32,525 nucleotides of DNA from Deltaproteobacteria bacterium (GTDB lineage Bacteria > JAMCPX01), in the NCBI GenBank assembly GCA_023382265.1, contig JAMCPX010000032.1:1-32525 (forward strand), read 5' to 3'. Below are positions 25,690-32,525 of the stretch, piece by piece. The first letter of the stretch is position 1, and the number at the start of each line of letters is the position of its first letter. The notes under the pieces are model-generated. The model was not told where the DNA came from and did no database searches. It worked only from the letters and a program-made list of their open reading frames with translations. The translations under genes were made by a program, and so were the position numbers.

Positions 25690-26322
25690 ATGAAGAGTAA
25701 AAAAAGAGAAAAGATAGATAAGATGAAAGAAAAAATCACAATGGCTGCTGTAAAAGTTTATGCTGAAAAAGGTATGCAAGGGATTAAAATTACTGACATA
25801 GCAAAAGAAGCAAATATCTCATACGGACTGGTCTATCACTACTTCAAAAATAAAGAGGATATAATGAATGAGATATTTTCAAGAAGCATTAATATTTTTC
25901 TTGAAGCAATTGAAAAGGTATCTTATAAGGATGAGCCGCTTGAGGCTAAGTTAAGAGGTTTTACTAATTTCTTGTTTAATGCATGCAGGGAAATGCCGGA
26001 GTTTATGCATGTTATTATGTATGAAGTTATATGGACGCCGAGGTTCCTTGAGACAAGGAATTTCATAAGCTTTACCATGGCATTTACGATCTTTGAAAAA
26101 ATGCTTTCATCATGCAAACGGAATGGTGAAATCAGCAGAGATACAGATGTAACCGTTGCTACTTATATGTTTTTTGGCGGACTTGAAATGCTTCTTACCG
26201 GTATCATTTTAAAAGCAATCCCGATCAATAAGCAGGAGATTTTTGATCGGATATCCGATCGATTCATAACACAATATATAAGGGGAATAATGGTAAAGGA
26301 GGGTATAAAAAATGGAATTTGA
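25690..26322 (+). CDS. TetR-family transcriptional regulator (FadR-like context)
   Basis: 210 residues; GAAAGG lies just upstream of the ATG. The N-terminal HTH at about 33-54 reads Ile-Thr-Asp-Ile-Ala-Lys-Glu-Ala-Asn-Ile-Ser-Tyr-Gly-Leu-Val-Tyr-His-Tyr-Phe, the classic TetR pattern. The ligand domain is helical and divergent. The gene overlaps the first acyl-CoA dehydrogenase by 11 bp, so by analogy with bacterial FadR, PsrA or LiuR-type regulators it likely senses an acyl-CoA and represses this operon through the palindrome at 25628. The ligand is not predictable from sequence. Confidence 0.88.
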   Translation: MKSKKREKIDKMKEKITMAAVKVYAEKGMQGIKITDIAKEANISYGLVYHYFKNKEDIMNEIFSRSINIFLEAIEKVSYKDEPLEAKLRGFTNFLFNACREMPEFMHVIMYEVIWTPRFLETRNFISFTMAFTIFEKMLSSCKRNGEISRDTDVTVATYMFFGGLEMLLTGIILKAIPINKQEIFDRISDRFITQYIRGIMVKEGIKNGI

Positions 26323-27472
26323 ACTAACAAGGGAACAAATGGAATTCAAAGAATCTGTTTACAGATTTGCTTTAAGGGAGCTTGTGCCGGAATCAATGAA
26401 ATTGGAACATGATGACAGAGAAGAATTTATAATGGAAAACTGGACAAAAATGGGCGGCATGGGTTTGCTTGGTTTACCATATCCTGAAGAGTATGGCGGT
26501 TCCGGGGCAAGCGTCCTAACAACAACCCTCGCAGGCGAGGCACTTGGATTTGCAGGCGTAGATGCAGGGCTTTTACTCTCATGGGGTGCTCACACTATTT
26601 TGTGTGGTGTCCCAATATGGCAGCTTGGCACAGAAGTACAGAAAAGAAAATATCTGCCGAAACTCGCAACAGGTGAGTGGATAGGGGGGCTTGGACTTAC
26701 AGAGCCCAATGCGGGTTCTGATGCTGCCGGCATACAGACTACTGCTGTAAAAAAAGGGGATAGATATATACTTAACGGCTCAAAAATGTTCATTACGAAT
26801 GGCCCTACAGGGAATGTTTTTGTTGTAGCTGCTGTTACGGATAGATCAAAAAAGGCATTCGGAATTAGTGCCTTTATAGTTGAAAAAGGGTTTAAAGGAT
26901 TTTCCCCGGGCAAGAAGCTTTCAAAGCTTGGTGTAAGAACATCCCCGACCTCTGAACTTATTTTTGAGGATTGCGAAGTTCCGGAAGAAAATCTTCTTGG
27001 AGAGGCAGATCTTGGTTTTATCAATGTTATAAAACTCACACTTGAATGGGAAAGGAGCTGTCTGGTTGCTCCTGCAATAGGCGGGTTAGAGCTGGGAATA
27101 AAAGGTGCTGTGGCATACGCTAAGCAGAGAAAGCAGTTTGGTAAACCTATAATAAAATTTCAGGCTATAAGACATAAGATAGCAAATCTAAAGATGAACC
27201 TGGAGGCTGTAAGGCAGATCGTATATAAGGTTGCATGGCTAAAGGATAAAGACATACCAGCAATGATGGAAGCATCCGCTGCAAAATTGTTTGTCTCAGA
27301 GATTATGGAAAAAATGTCATCAGAAGTGCTTCAGATATTTGGCGGATATGGTTTCATAAAGGATTATATTGTTGAGAGAGGATACAGGGATTCAAGGCTT
27401 GCTTCGATAGGCGGAGGTACATCGGAAATACAGAGGGGCATAATTGCACGCTCTATAATCAATTTTAAATAG
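26312..27472 (+). CDS. Acyl-CoA dehydrogenase, LCAD/IVD-type catalytic position
   Basis: 386-residue FAD flavoprotein introducing an alpha-beta double bond into an acyl-CoA. AAGGAGG about 10 bases upstream supports the start. The flavin and substrate blocks Leu-Thr-Glu-Pro-Asn-Ala-Gly-Ser-Asp and Phe-Ile-Thr-Asn-Gly are intact. The C-terminal Gly-Gly-Gly-Thr-Ser-Glu-Ile-Gln motif has Gly where short/medium-chain enzymes keep their catalytic Glu. Glu247, in a Trp-Glu-Arg context, matches the alternative base of long-chain and isovaleryl-CoA dehydrogenases. Electrons would pass to ETF, whose genes are not here. The chain length or branch preference is unknown. Confidence 0.93.
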   Translation: MEFELTREQMEFKESVYRFALRELVPESMKLEHDDREEFIMENWTKMGGMGLLGLPYPEEYGGSGASVLTTTLAGEALGFAGVDAGLLLSWGAHTILCGVPIWQLGTEVQKRKYLPKLATGEWIGGLGLTEPNAGSDAAGIQTTAVKKGDRYILNGSKMFITNGPTGNVFVVAAVTDRSKKAFGISAFIVEKGFKGFSPGKKLSKLGVRTSPTSELIFEDCEVPEENLLGEADLGFINVIKLTLEWERSCLVAPAIGGLELGIKGAVAYAKQRKQFGKPIIKFQAIRHKIANLKMNLEAVRQIVYKVAWLKDKDIPAMMEASAAKLFVSEIMEKMSSEVLQIFGGYGFIKDYIVERGYRDSRLASIGGGTSEIQRGIIARSIINFK

Positions 27473-27481
27473 TGAGGGGAT

Positions 27482-28630
27482 ATGGATTTTGAACTTACTG
27501 ATGAACAAAAAAGACTAAAAGAATCATTCTCAGAATTTTGTAAAAAAGAGATTGCACCGAAGGCAGAATTTATAGATCGTGAGGCATCATTCCCCGAAGA
27601 AGGTATTCGGTTACTTGGTAAAGCAGGCTATCTTGGCATTGGTTTCCCGGAGGAATATGGGGGCTCCGGCGGCGATGCTGTTCTAAAAGCAGTACTTGGT
27701 GAGGAACTCGCAAAGTCATGTGCTGCAACCTATTTATCATCCGGTGCTTCGTCGGGATTGTTTGGTATACCTATCGTAAAATTAGGGACAGAAATACAGA
27801 AAAAGAAATATTTACCTGGTGTTCTATCCGGGGTAAAAATGGGCGCACTCGCTATAACAGAACCGGATGCAGGGTCTGATGTTCTCGGTATGAAAACACA
27901 TGCAGAAAAAAAAGGAAACAGATGGGTCATCAATGGCTCAAAAACCTTTATTACAAATGGTCCTGTTGCTGATCATGTAATAGTGGTTACATACACCGAT
28001 AAGGCAAAAAAAAGAGATGGATTGAGTTTATTTATTGTAGACAGGGGAACAAAGGGATTTTCAAATGGTAAGCCTTTTGATAAACTTGGAGTCCGGGGAT
28101 CCCCAACATCGGAGTTGTTTTTTGACAATTGTGAAGTCCCCGAAGAAAATCTTGTTGGGCAGCTTAACAACGGGTTTTATCATCTCGTTCAAACACTCAC
28201 ACATGGACGCATTGGAATGGCGGTTTATAGCCTTGGAATCGGGCAGGCATGTCTTGAAGAATGCATTGATTATGCACAAACAAGGACAGCATTTGGTAAA
28301 CAGATTGCGCATTTTCAGGACATACACTTTAAGATAGCTGACATGAGGATGTATATAGATGTGGCAAGGGAGCTTATTTACAAAGCAGCATGGTTGCTTA
28401 ATAACAATGATCCTCAGACCCTGCTTTTTGCCTCTATAGCAAAACTTTTTACCTCAGAACATGTAACTCAAATTGCAAATGACGCCGTGCAGATCTTCGG
28501 AGGTTATGGGTATATAAAGGGATACAAGGTTGAAAGGTTATACAGGGATGCAAAGCTTGGTGAGATTGGTGAAGGCACCTCTGAGATTCAGAGAGCGATT
28601 ATTGCCGGGTTTGTAGAAGACCAATATTAG
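27482..28630 (+). CDS. Acyl-CoA dehydrogenase, short-chain (SCAD) type
   Basis: 382 residues with GAGGGG just ahead of the ATG and 9 bp after the first dehydrogenase. It keeps the Ile-Thr-Glu-Pro-Asp-Ala-Gly-Ser-Asp and Phe-Ile-Thr-Asn-Gly blocks, and has the Glu-Gly-Thr motif with catalytic Glu364 in the SCAD/MCAD position, plus the Gly-Arg-Ile-Gly-Met-Ala helix typical of short-chain enzymes. The two paralogs thus differ in the location of the catalytic base and are likely to take different acyl-CoAs or act in sequence in one degradation route. It ends the TetR operon. Confidence 0.94.
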   Translation: MDFELTDEQKRLKESFSEFCKKEIAPKAEFIDREASFPEEGIRLLGKAGYLGIGFPEEYGGSGGDAVLKAVLGEELAKSCAATYLSSGASSGLFGIPIVKLGTEIQKKKYLPGVLSGVKMGALAITEPDAGSDVLGMKTHAEKKGNRWVINGSKTFITNGPVADHVIVVTYTDKAKKRDGLSLFIVDRGTKGFSNGKPFDKLGVRGSPTSELFFDNCEVPEENLVGQLNNGFYHLVQTLTHGRIGMAVYSLGIGQACLEECIDYAQTRTAFGKQIAHFQDIHFKIADMRMYIDVARELIYKAAWLLNNNDPQTLLFASIAKLFTSEHVTQIANDAVQIFGGYGYIKGYKVERLYRDAKLGEIGEGTSEIQRAIIAGFVEDQY

Positions 28631-28641
28631 GAGAGTAATAG

Positions 28642-28662
28642 GGGCGGGTTGTAAACCCGCCT
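28642..28662. repeat. GC-rich perfect hairpin repeat after the ACAD operon
   Basis: GGCGGGTT (28643-28650) and AACCCGCC (28654-28661) form a perfect 8-bp stem with a 3-nt loop, starting 12 bases past the dehydrogenase stop. It lacks a T-run, so it is not a classic terminator. The sequence recalls a GGGGCGGGTT-type palindromic repeat seen dispersed in many genomes; it may stabilise the mRNA 3' end. Confidence 0.6.
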
Positions 28663-28978
28663 AAGGCAAATTTGATAAGGTCTTGATAAGTAAGGTTAAT
28701 TCCGTGCAAACCTTTTATTCAAGCGGATCAGCGGTCTGTTAGGTGTTGTTATGGCTTAATTCTGATCACAAAAGCGATCACAATTAATAAGGTGAAACAT
28801 GAAGAACTCACAGCTTACAATGCCGTTACCATTAGATTTCTTTTCGTCTTGTATTTAGATTCACCTCCTTTTTGATAGTCTTATGAGAGACTCCTCTCAT
28901 GTTTCTTATAGAAATACTGGGGGGAATGGGAGCTATTGCGGATATTACATCCTGTCTTTGTAAGATGATGTATTACAG

Positions 28979-29230
28979 ATGTTTGAAGAGGATATGACAC
29001 ATAAGCACATTTCAGAGCAGTGTAATACATTTATTAGCTGGTTTAATGATGGGGAACAAAAGCTACTCGTACGATTAAATGGTACCAATGGAGATGATAG
29101 GTACGGAGCAGCGCAGGAAGTATTAGAGCATCCACAGAATCATGCCAAAACAGTAGTTTCAAGGGCAATGGATGTGGCTTATGCCGGCAGGTTATATTCT
29201 ACAATATCTATCCTCAATGTGGGAGATTGA
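28979..29230 (+). pseudogene. Possible remnant of a kelch-type blade
   Basis: 83-codon frame without a Shine-Dalgarno. Its end, Ser-Arg-Ala-x-x-Val-Ala-Tyr-Ala-Gly-Arg-Leu-Tyr, fits the middle of the kelch blades in the two lipoproteins of this window. Just past its stop, but in another frame (29226-29246), the DNA reads Ile-Asp-Ser-Asp-Gly-Glu-Trp, like the next blade motif. A frameshifted fossil of a kelch lipoprotein is therefore plausible; chance or an unrelated small protein is not excluded. Confidence 0.3.
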
Positions 29231-29235
29231 TTCGG

Positions 29236-31707
29236 ATGGGGAATGGTCCCCTTGCGATAATAATAGATTTTCTTCAACCAGTAAACCCATCTACATTTCA
29301 ATTGAATAAAACATTTACATCAGGCGGTATTGGCATCACCCCATCGGCAATTATCTCAGGGTTACAGTTTACCGCTGGTTCATTTGATTCAACCAACACA
29401 GAGTTAACATTATGGATTAACACATCCCAGATGGGTGTAGATCAGAAAACAGGCGTATATTATCCACAGGTACTATATACGCTGTATTATACATCAGGGT
29501 TAAAAACTGCTACAGGGAATACATTGTCTGAAGCCTTGTGTTTACAATCTCTTATTCCATTGTATGGATTTGAAGCAGTTGGGTCAATGAATGGAGTTGC
29601 TACAGTAAGTGGCTATGAATACGGACAGGAATTTGGGGCAATATCAGCTATAGCACCCCTTGTAGCTATTGGTATAGGAACGATTTGGGACTGGATAAAT
29701 GGAATACCATCTAATCCGGGTAGTTCAGTACCAGATGCATCCTATTTAGAAGTACCACCGCATTATCCATTCACAACAAACTTTAATAATACCTTAGTTA
29801 CACCGGTAGAGGTTACACTTGAGGAAAAGGATATATATGGTAACTTTGGAGCAGTTGACGGAAGTCAATATAGCGGGTACAATAATATCATGTTTGGTGA
29901 TTGGATTAGCACATTCACAACATTGTTGCCATATACTCCATACTGGCCCGGCTTGGAGACATTCAGCTACACAGTAGCATCAGCTACTGGATTTGATATA
30001 GATACCGTATATAAGCTTACTTATCCAACGCTCCAATGTAACATGCCAAGTGGACATGTAGGTGATCAGGATTTAATGGGGGATCCTTTAGGCTATGCAA
30101 GCCCCATACCAAATTGCACACCAAGTTTTGGCAATCCATGCTACTCCCCTATACCTGCTGACCAGAGTATCACATTTCATACCTCTCCAATACGTATAGA
30201 CAATTTACAAAGTGATAATGTAGATATACCCACAATAACAGCACCTTTTACAGTAACAGGTATCGGGACATTGGACATAGCAAGCGTAGGTATAACAACA
30301 ACGAATGGAGAAGTAAATATTGGAGCACAAGTTAGTCAAACAAGTACCGGTATATATTTTACGAGTAATGGGGGATTATCTTTTAAATGTCCAGGAGATA
30401 AAACAATAGTTGCAACAGGGTATAATGTAACAGGCACAAGCAGAGGATCTGATTTTGTAACAATAAACTATCAGCCTGTACCAGCAACACAGCCGTATGT
30501 ATGTAGTGATCTATCACAGACATTGAGTGATATTTTCAGTAAAATAAAATCTTCATGTGGGACATGGAGTTTAGGTTTTCCGTTGTGTCCACAATTGTTA
30601 GCCCATAATATGATTGGTGGTGCGCCCAGTAAATGGGGAGTATGGTCGGATAATCCGCTTTTTTTACTTAGTTCATCTGGATTAGAGGGAATATTAAGAC
30701 TTGCGTTTGACGGTTTACTTACTGATGAATGTGATACTGCTCAATGTGGCTATTTTACCGGTAAGGATAGTGCAGGTAATCCTGTAACAAATTGTACTGA
30801 TCCTCTTAGTGGCGGTTCAATAACATCAACATGCACACAGATATATCAATATGCATATCTGCCATTCAATCTTTTTGGTATGGGTACAAACTTTGATGGC
30901 AGAACCGCACCGCATCATACAGCGGATTTTATAAATGACTCATTTCAACTTGCAGGTGGGAGACCTGGCTCAAGTATTAATATAAAATCCATATCAACAA
31001 GCTTAAATCCGGATGGCTCTATTCATTTTGATGGAAGTGCTGATTTAACAGTAAGTGGAACTATGAATATTTACTTTTATAATCAATATCAGACCTGTAT
31101 CAAAGAAGGCTATATTTGTATTGCAGGTGTATGCTTTAATTATCCCGAAGTTTATAACTGTCCGGGATATAATCAATTTTTTGTATTTCCAATGAATGGG
31201 GATACATTTAATAATCTGCATATTTCATTTGATATGAAGCCAAATGTAAGTCCTGTACCTGTATCGTGTGGACAAGCAAGGCCGATAGAATGGGATGTAC
31301 AGAACTATAATGCAAGTGTGGATTCATTTTATTTAAGCCCTTCAGACAGTGCGGAATTTTGCACTGCATTTTATAGTGTACTTAATGGACTAAGTGGAGG
31401 ATTATTAAGCTTATTTAATGGTGTCGACTGTCCTACTGTTATTGCTGCTGTAGACATTATAGGTAAGGATGTAGTTAACAACAAGCTGCCAGCAGTGACT
31501 GGATGGACCAAGAAATTAGGCCCATTTATAAATTTAGTCGCAGTAATGGCACATAATTATTATTATAATAAGCCAATACCATTGCCACAATGGAATAAGA
31601 TATACGGGGTTGGCATTTCTTATAATGGTTCAGAGGAAATACCAATAAACTTGCCACAGAAAACACCGGAAGCCTGTGTAGATATATCTTACCTGCCATT
31701 TCAATAA
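29236..31707 (+). CDS. Cys-rich exported-type protein with N-terminal Big_5-like domain, signal peptide missing
   Basis: 823 residues from the ATG at 29236, with GGGAG 10 bases upstream; a TTG at 29227 would add three. It begins directly in an SbsA/Big_5-like Ig domain (Asp-Phe-Leu-Gln-Pro-Val-Asn-Pro-Ser-Thr-Phe, and a later Thr-Ala-Thr-Gly-Asn-Thr-Leu). The rest is beta-rich, full of Thr, Ser, Asn, Gly and Pro, with 20 cysteines, as in disulfide-bonded surface proteins. No enzymatic motif or membrane anchor was found. Yet no signal peptide or start of the Ig domain precedes it, so the 5' end has probably been lost or replaced. It is followed after 21 bp by a kelch-type lipoprotein. Confidence 0.7.
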   Translation: MGNGPLAIIIDFLQPVNPSTFQLNKTFTSGGIGITPSAIISGLQFTAGSFDSTNTELTLWINTSQMGVDQKTGVYYPQVLYTLYYTSGLKTATGNTLSEALCLQSLIPLYGFEAVGSMNGVATVSGYEYGQEFGAISAIAPLVAIGIGTIWDWINGIPSNPGSSVPDASYLEVPPHYPFTTNFNNTLVTPVEVTLEEKDIYGNFGAVDGSQYSGYNNIMFGDWISTFTTLLPYTPYWPGLETFSYTVASATGFDIDTVYKLTYPTLQCNMPSGHVGDQDLMGDPLGYASPIPNCTPSFGNPCYSPIPADQSITFHTSPIRIDNLQSDNVDIPTITAPFTVTGIGTLDIASVGITTTNGEVNIGAQVSQTSTGIYFTSNGGLSFKCPGDKTIVATGYNVTGTSRGSDFVTINYQPVPATQPYVCSDLSQTLSDIFSKIKSSCGTWSLGFPLCPQLLAHNMIGGAPSKWGVWSDNPLFLLSSSGLEGILRLAFDGLLTDECDTAQCGYFTGKDSAGNPVTNCTDPLSGGSITSTCTQIYQYAYLPFNLFGMGTNFDGRTAPHHTADFINDSFQLAGGRPGSSINIKSISTSLNPDGSIHFDGSADLTVSGTMNIYFYNQYQTCIKEGYICIAGVCFNYPEVYNCPGYNQFFVFPMNGDTFNNLHISFDMKPNVSPVPVSCGQARPIEWDVQNYNASVDSFYLSPSDSAEFCTAFYSVLNGLSGGLLSLFNGVDCPTVIAAVDIIGKDVVNNKLPAVTGWTKKLGPFINLVAVMAHNYYYNKPIPLPQWNKIYGVGISYNGSEEIPINLPQKTPEACVDISYLPFQ

Positions 31708-31728
31708 GGTGCATAGCAGGAGTGATAT

Positions 31729-32525
31729 ATGATGACTCGTAACTTGATATTGTTAATATGTATAGGTATGATCTTTGGTTGTTTTTCACATAATACTTCA
31801 TCTAATCCCAGTGGAGGTATGTTTCCTATTAGTGCTGATGTTTATAACAATTATTTGTATGCCTATATGTCGGGGGATAGTGCAATACAATACGCTAATA
31901 TAAATTCTGATGGCAGTATCAATAAATGGCATATCGCTATATTCCCGGGCGTAGACTCAATAAATAATTATTTTTGTTCTTCTACTTGCTTATTGGGTAA
32001 TGATGCGACAGTGGGTGTAAATTATATTAACAATAATTATCTCTATCTTTTCCCATATATTACATATCCTCCACAACATTGGTCTTCAGATATCCTTATA
32101 TATATGCCTTTGCATAACGATGGTTCTATTGGTTCATGGTTTACAGCAACGCCTTTTGAAGGTGAATACATCACAGCAAGTGATGGTTCTTTACATATAG
32201 AATCGTTGAAAATTGGATTTACCTATATTATATATAATAATTATATCTACATGATAGGAGGGTGGTATGCTTCGTATGATGGACGTTATGGATACGGTGA
32301 TGTTACAACTACTGCTTATGCCTCTATTAATCCTGTTGGTTCTATTAATCAATGGCAATTTACAACAGGTTTATACTCGGATATGCCTCCAATAGTGTTT
32401 GTTTACAATAATTGGTTATACGCTATCGCAAGCTTCACAAATACTACTTATTATAGGGTTCCTATTAATCCAGATGGGTCTTTTGGAGAACGAATAACGT
32501 ATTCAACATCTATTGCTCTTACTAA
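31729..32525 (+). CDS. Kelch-type lipoprotein, 3' partial
   Basis: The frame stays open for 265 codons to the right edge. AGGAG at 31718-31722 supports the ATG at 31729; an ATG three bases on is possible. The signal has Arg4, a hydrophobic core and Ile-Phe-Gly-Cys with Cys18 (Phe at -2 is unusual for a lipobox). The mature part has the Asn-x-Asp-Gly-Ser-Ile-x-x-Trp motif several times (Ile-Asn-Ser-Asp-Gly, His-Asn-Asp-Gly, Ile-Asn-Pro-Asp-Gly) with Tyr-rich strands between, like the lipoprotein at 3373 but more diverged. It repeats the large-protein-then-lipoprotein arrangement of the left end. Its function is unknown. Confidence 0.8.
   Translation, partial: MMTRNLILLICIGMIFGCFSHNTSSNPSGGMFPISADVYNNYLYAYMSGDSAIQYANINSDGSINKWHIAIFPGVDSINNYFCSSTCLLGNDATVGVNYINNNYLYLFPYITYPPQHWSSDILIYMPLHNDGSIGSWFTATPFEGEYITASDGSLHIESLKIGFTYIIYNNYIYMIGGWYASYDGRYGYGDVTTTAYASINPVGSINQWQFTTGLYSDMPPIVFVYNNWLYAIASFTNTTYYRVPINPDGSFGERITYSTSIALT

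Larger units (their letters stand above)
28631..29235. other. 605-bp degraded intergenic region
   Basis: No confident gene. It contains a palindrome at 28642-28662 and 8-bp direct repeats at 28764 and 28776. A perfect but orphan Shine-Dalgarno lies on the minus strand at 28861-28870 with no start codon at the right distance. A 7-bp hairpin (ATGAGAG at 28883-28889, CTCTCAT at 28894-28900) and a short frame at 28979-29230 complete it. The mixture of fragments suggests a decayed insertion or rearrangement scar. Confidence 0.55.

Noticed and set aside
28801-28860. 19-codon frame after AAGGTG
   Set aside because: Too short, unrecognised and in a degraded region; no further support.

Overview
The window is a dense stretch of chromosome from a low-to-moderate-GC, diderm, Gram-negative-type bacterium. 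It carries two Sec-exported proteins with lipobox-like signal peptides, an RseP-type site-2 protease and complete housekeeping genes. The mix resembles Deltaproteobacteria-like lineages: a glyQ-glyS-ppdK run, a DUF4388/J-domain/TPR protein, an ArsA ATPase fused to an HSP20-like domain, FolE2, and a TetR plus acyl-CoA dehydrogenase cluster. That placement is inference from gene content, not a computed phylogeny. No rRNA, tRNA, CRISPR array, transposase or prophage gene was seen.

Layout. (1) 2-5508, + strand: an exported gluzincin-type metalloprotease, cut by the left edge and ending in a Gly-Gly-Cys / membrane / basic tail, translationally coupled to a kelch-repeat lipoprotein. (2) 5637-13090, + strand: glyQ, glyS, ppdK and a propionyl/methylmalonyl-CoA-type carboxyltransferase. 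(3) 13164-17681, - strand: ArsA-HSP20 ATPase, a 148-residue helical protein, DUF4388-J-TPR protein, def and fmt, with almost no space between genes. (4) 17835-21419, - strand: Crp/Fnr regulator, rsmG, queD, folE2, ispG. (5) 21820-25501, + strand: uppS, dxr, rseP, tsaB. (6) 25690-28630, + strand: a TetR regulator with its own apparent operator, and two acyl-CoA dehydrogenases. (7) 28631-29235: a 605-bp degraded region with palindromes, direct repeats and a possible fossil kelch blade. (8) 29236-32525, + strand: a Cys-rich exported-looking protein that lacks a signal peptide, followed by a second kelch-type lipoprotein cut by the right edge.

How it fits together. Dxr and IspG belong to the MEP isoprenoid route, and UppS uses its products for undecaprenyl carrier lipid. 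Def and Fmt act at opposite ends of the formyl-methionine cycle. FolE2 and QueD are consecutive steps from GTP toward 7-deazaguanine/queuosine. The TetR/ACAD cluster and the carboxyltransferase point to acyl-CoA or propionate-type catabolism. PpdK links pyruvate and PEP. The most unusual content is the pair of surface-protein modules (large exported protein plus kelch lipoprotein) at both ends of the window, a zinc-ribbon-like insertion in PpdK, and a palindromic element apparently inserted in frame in glyS.
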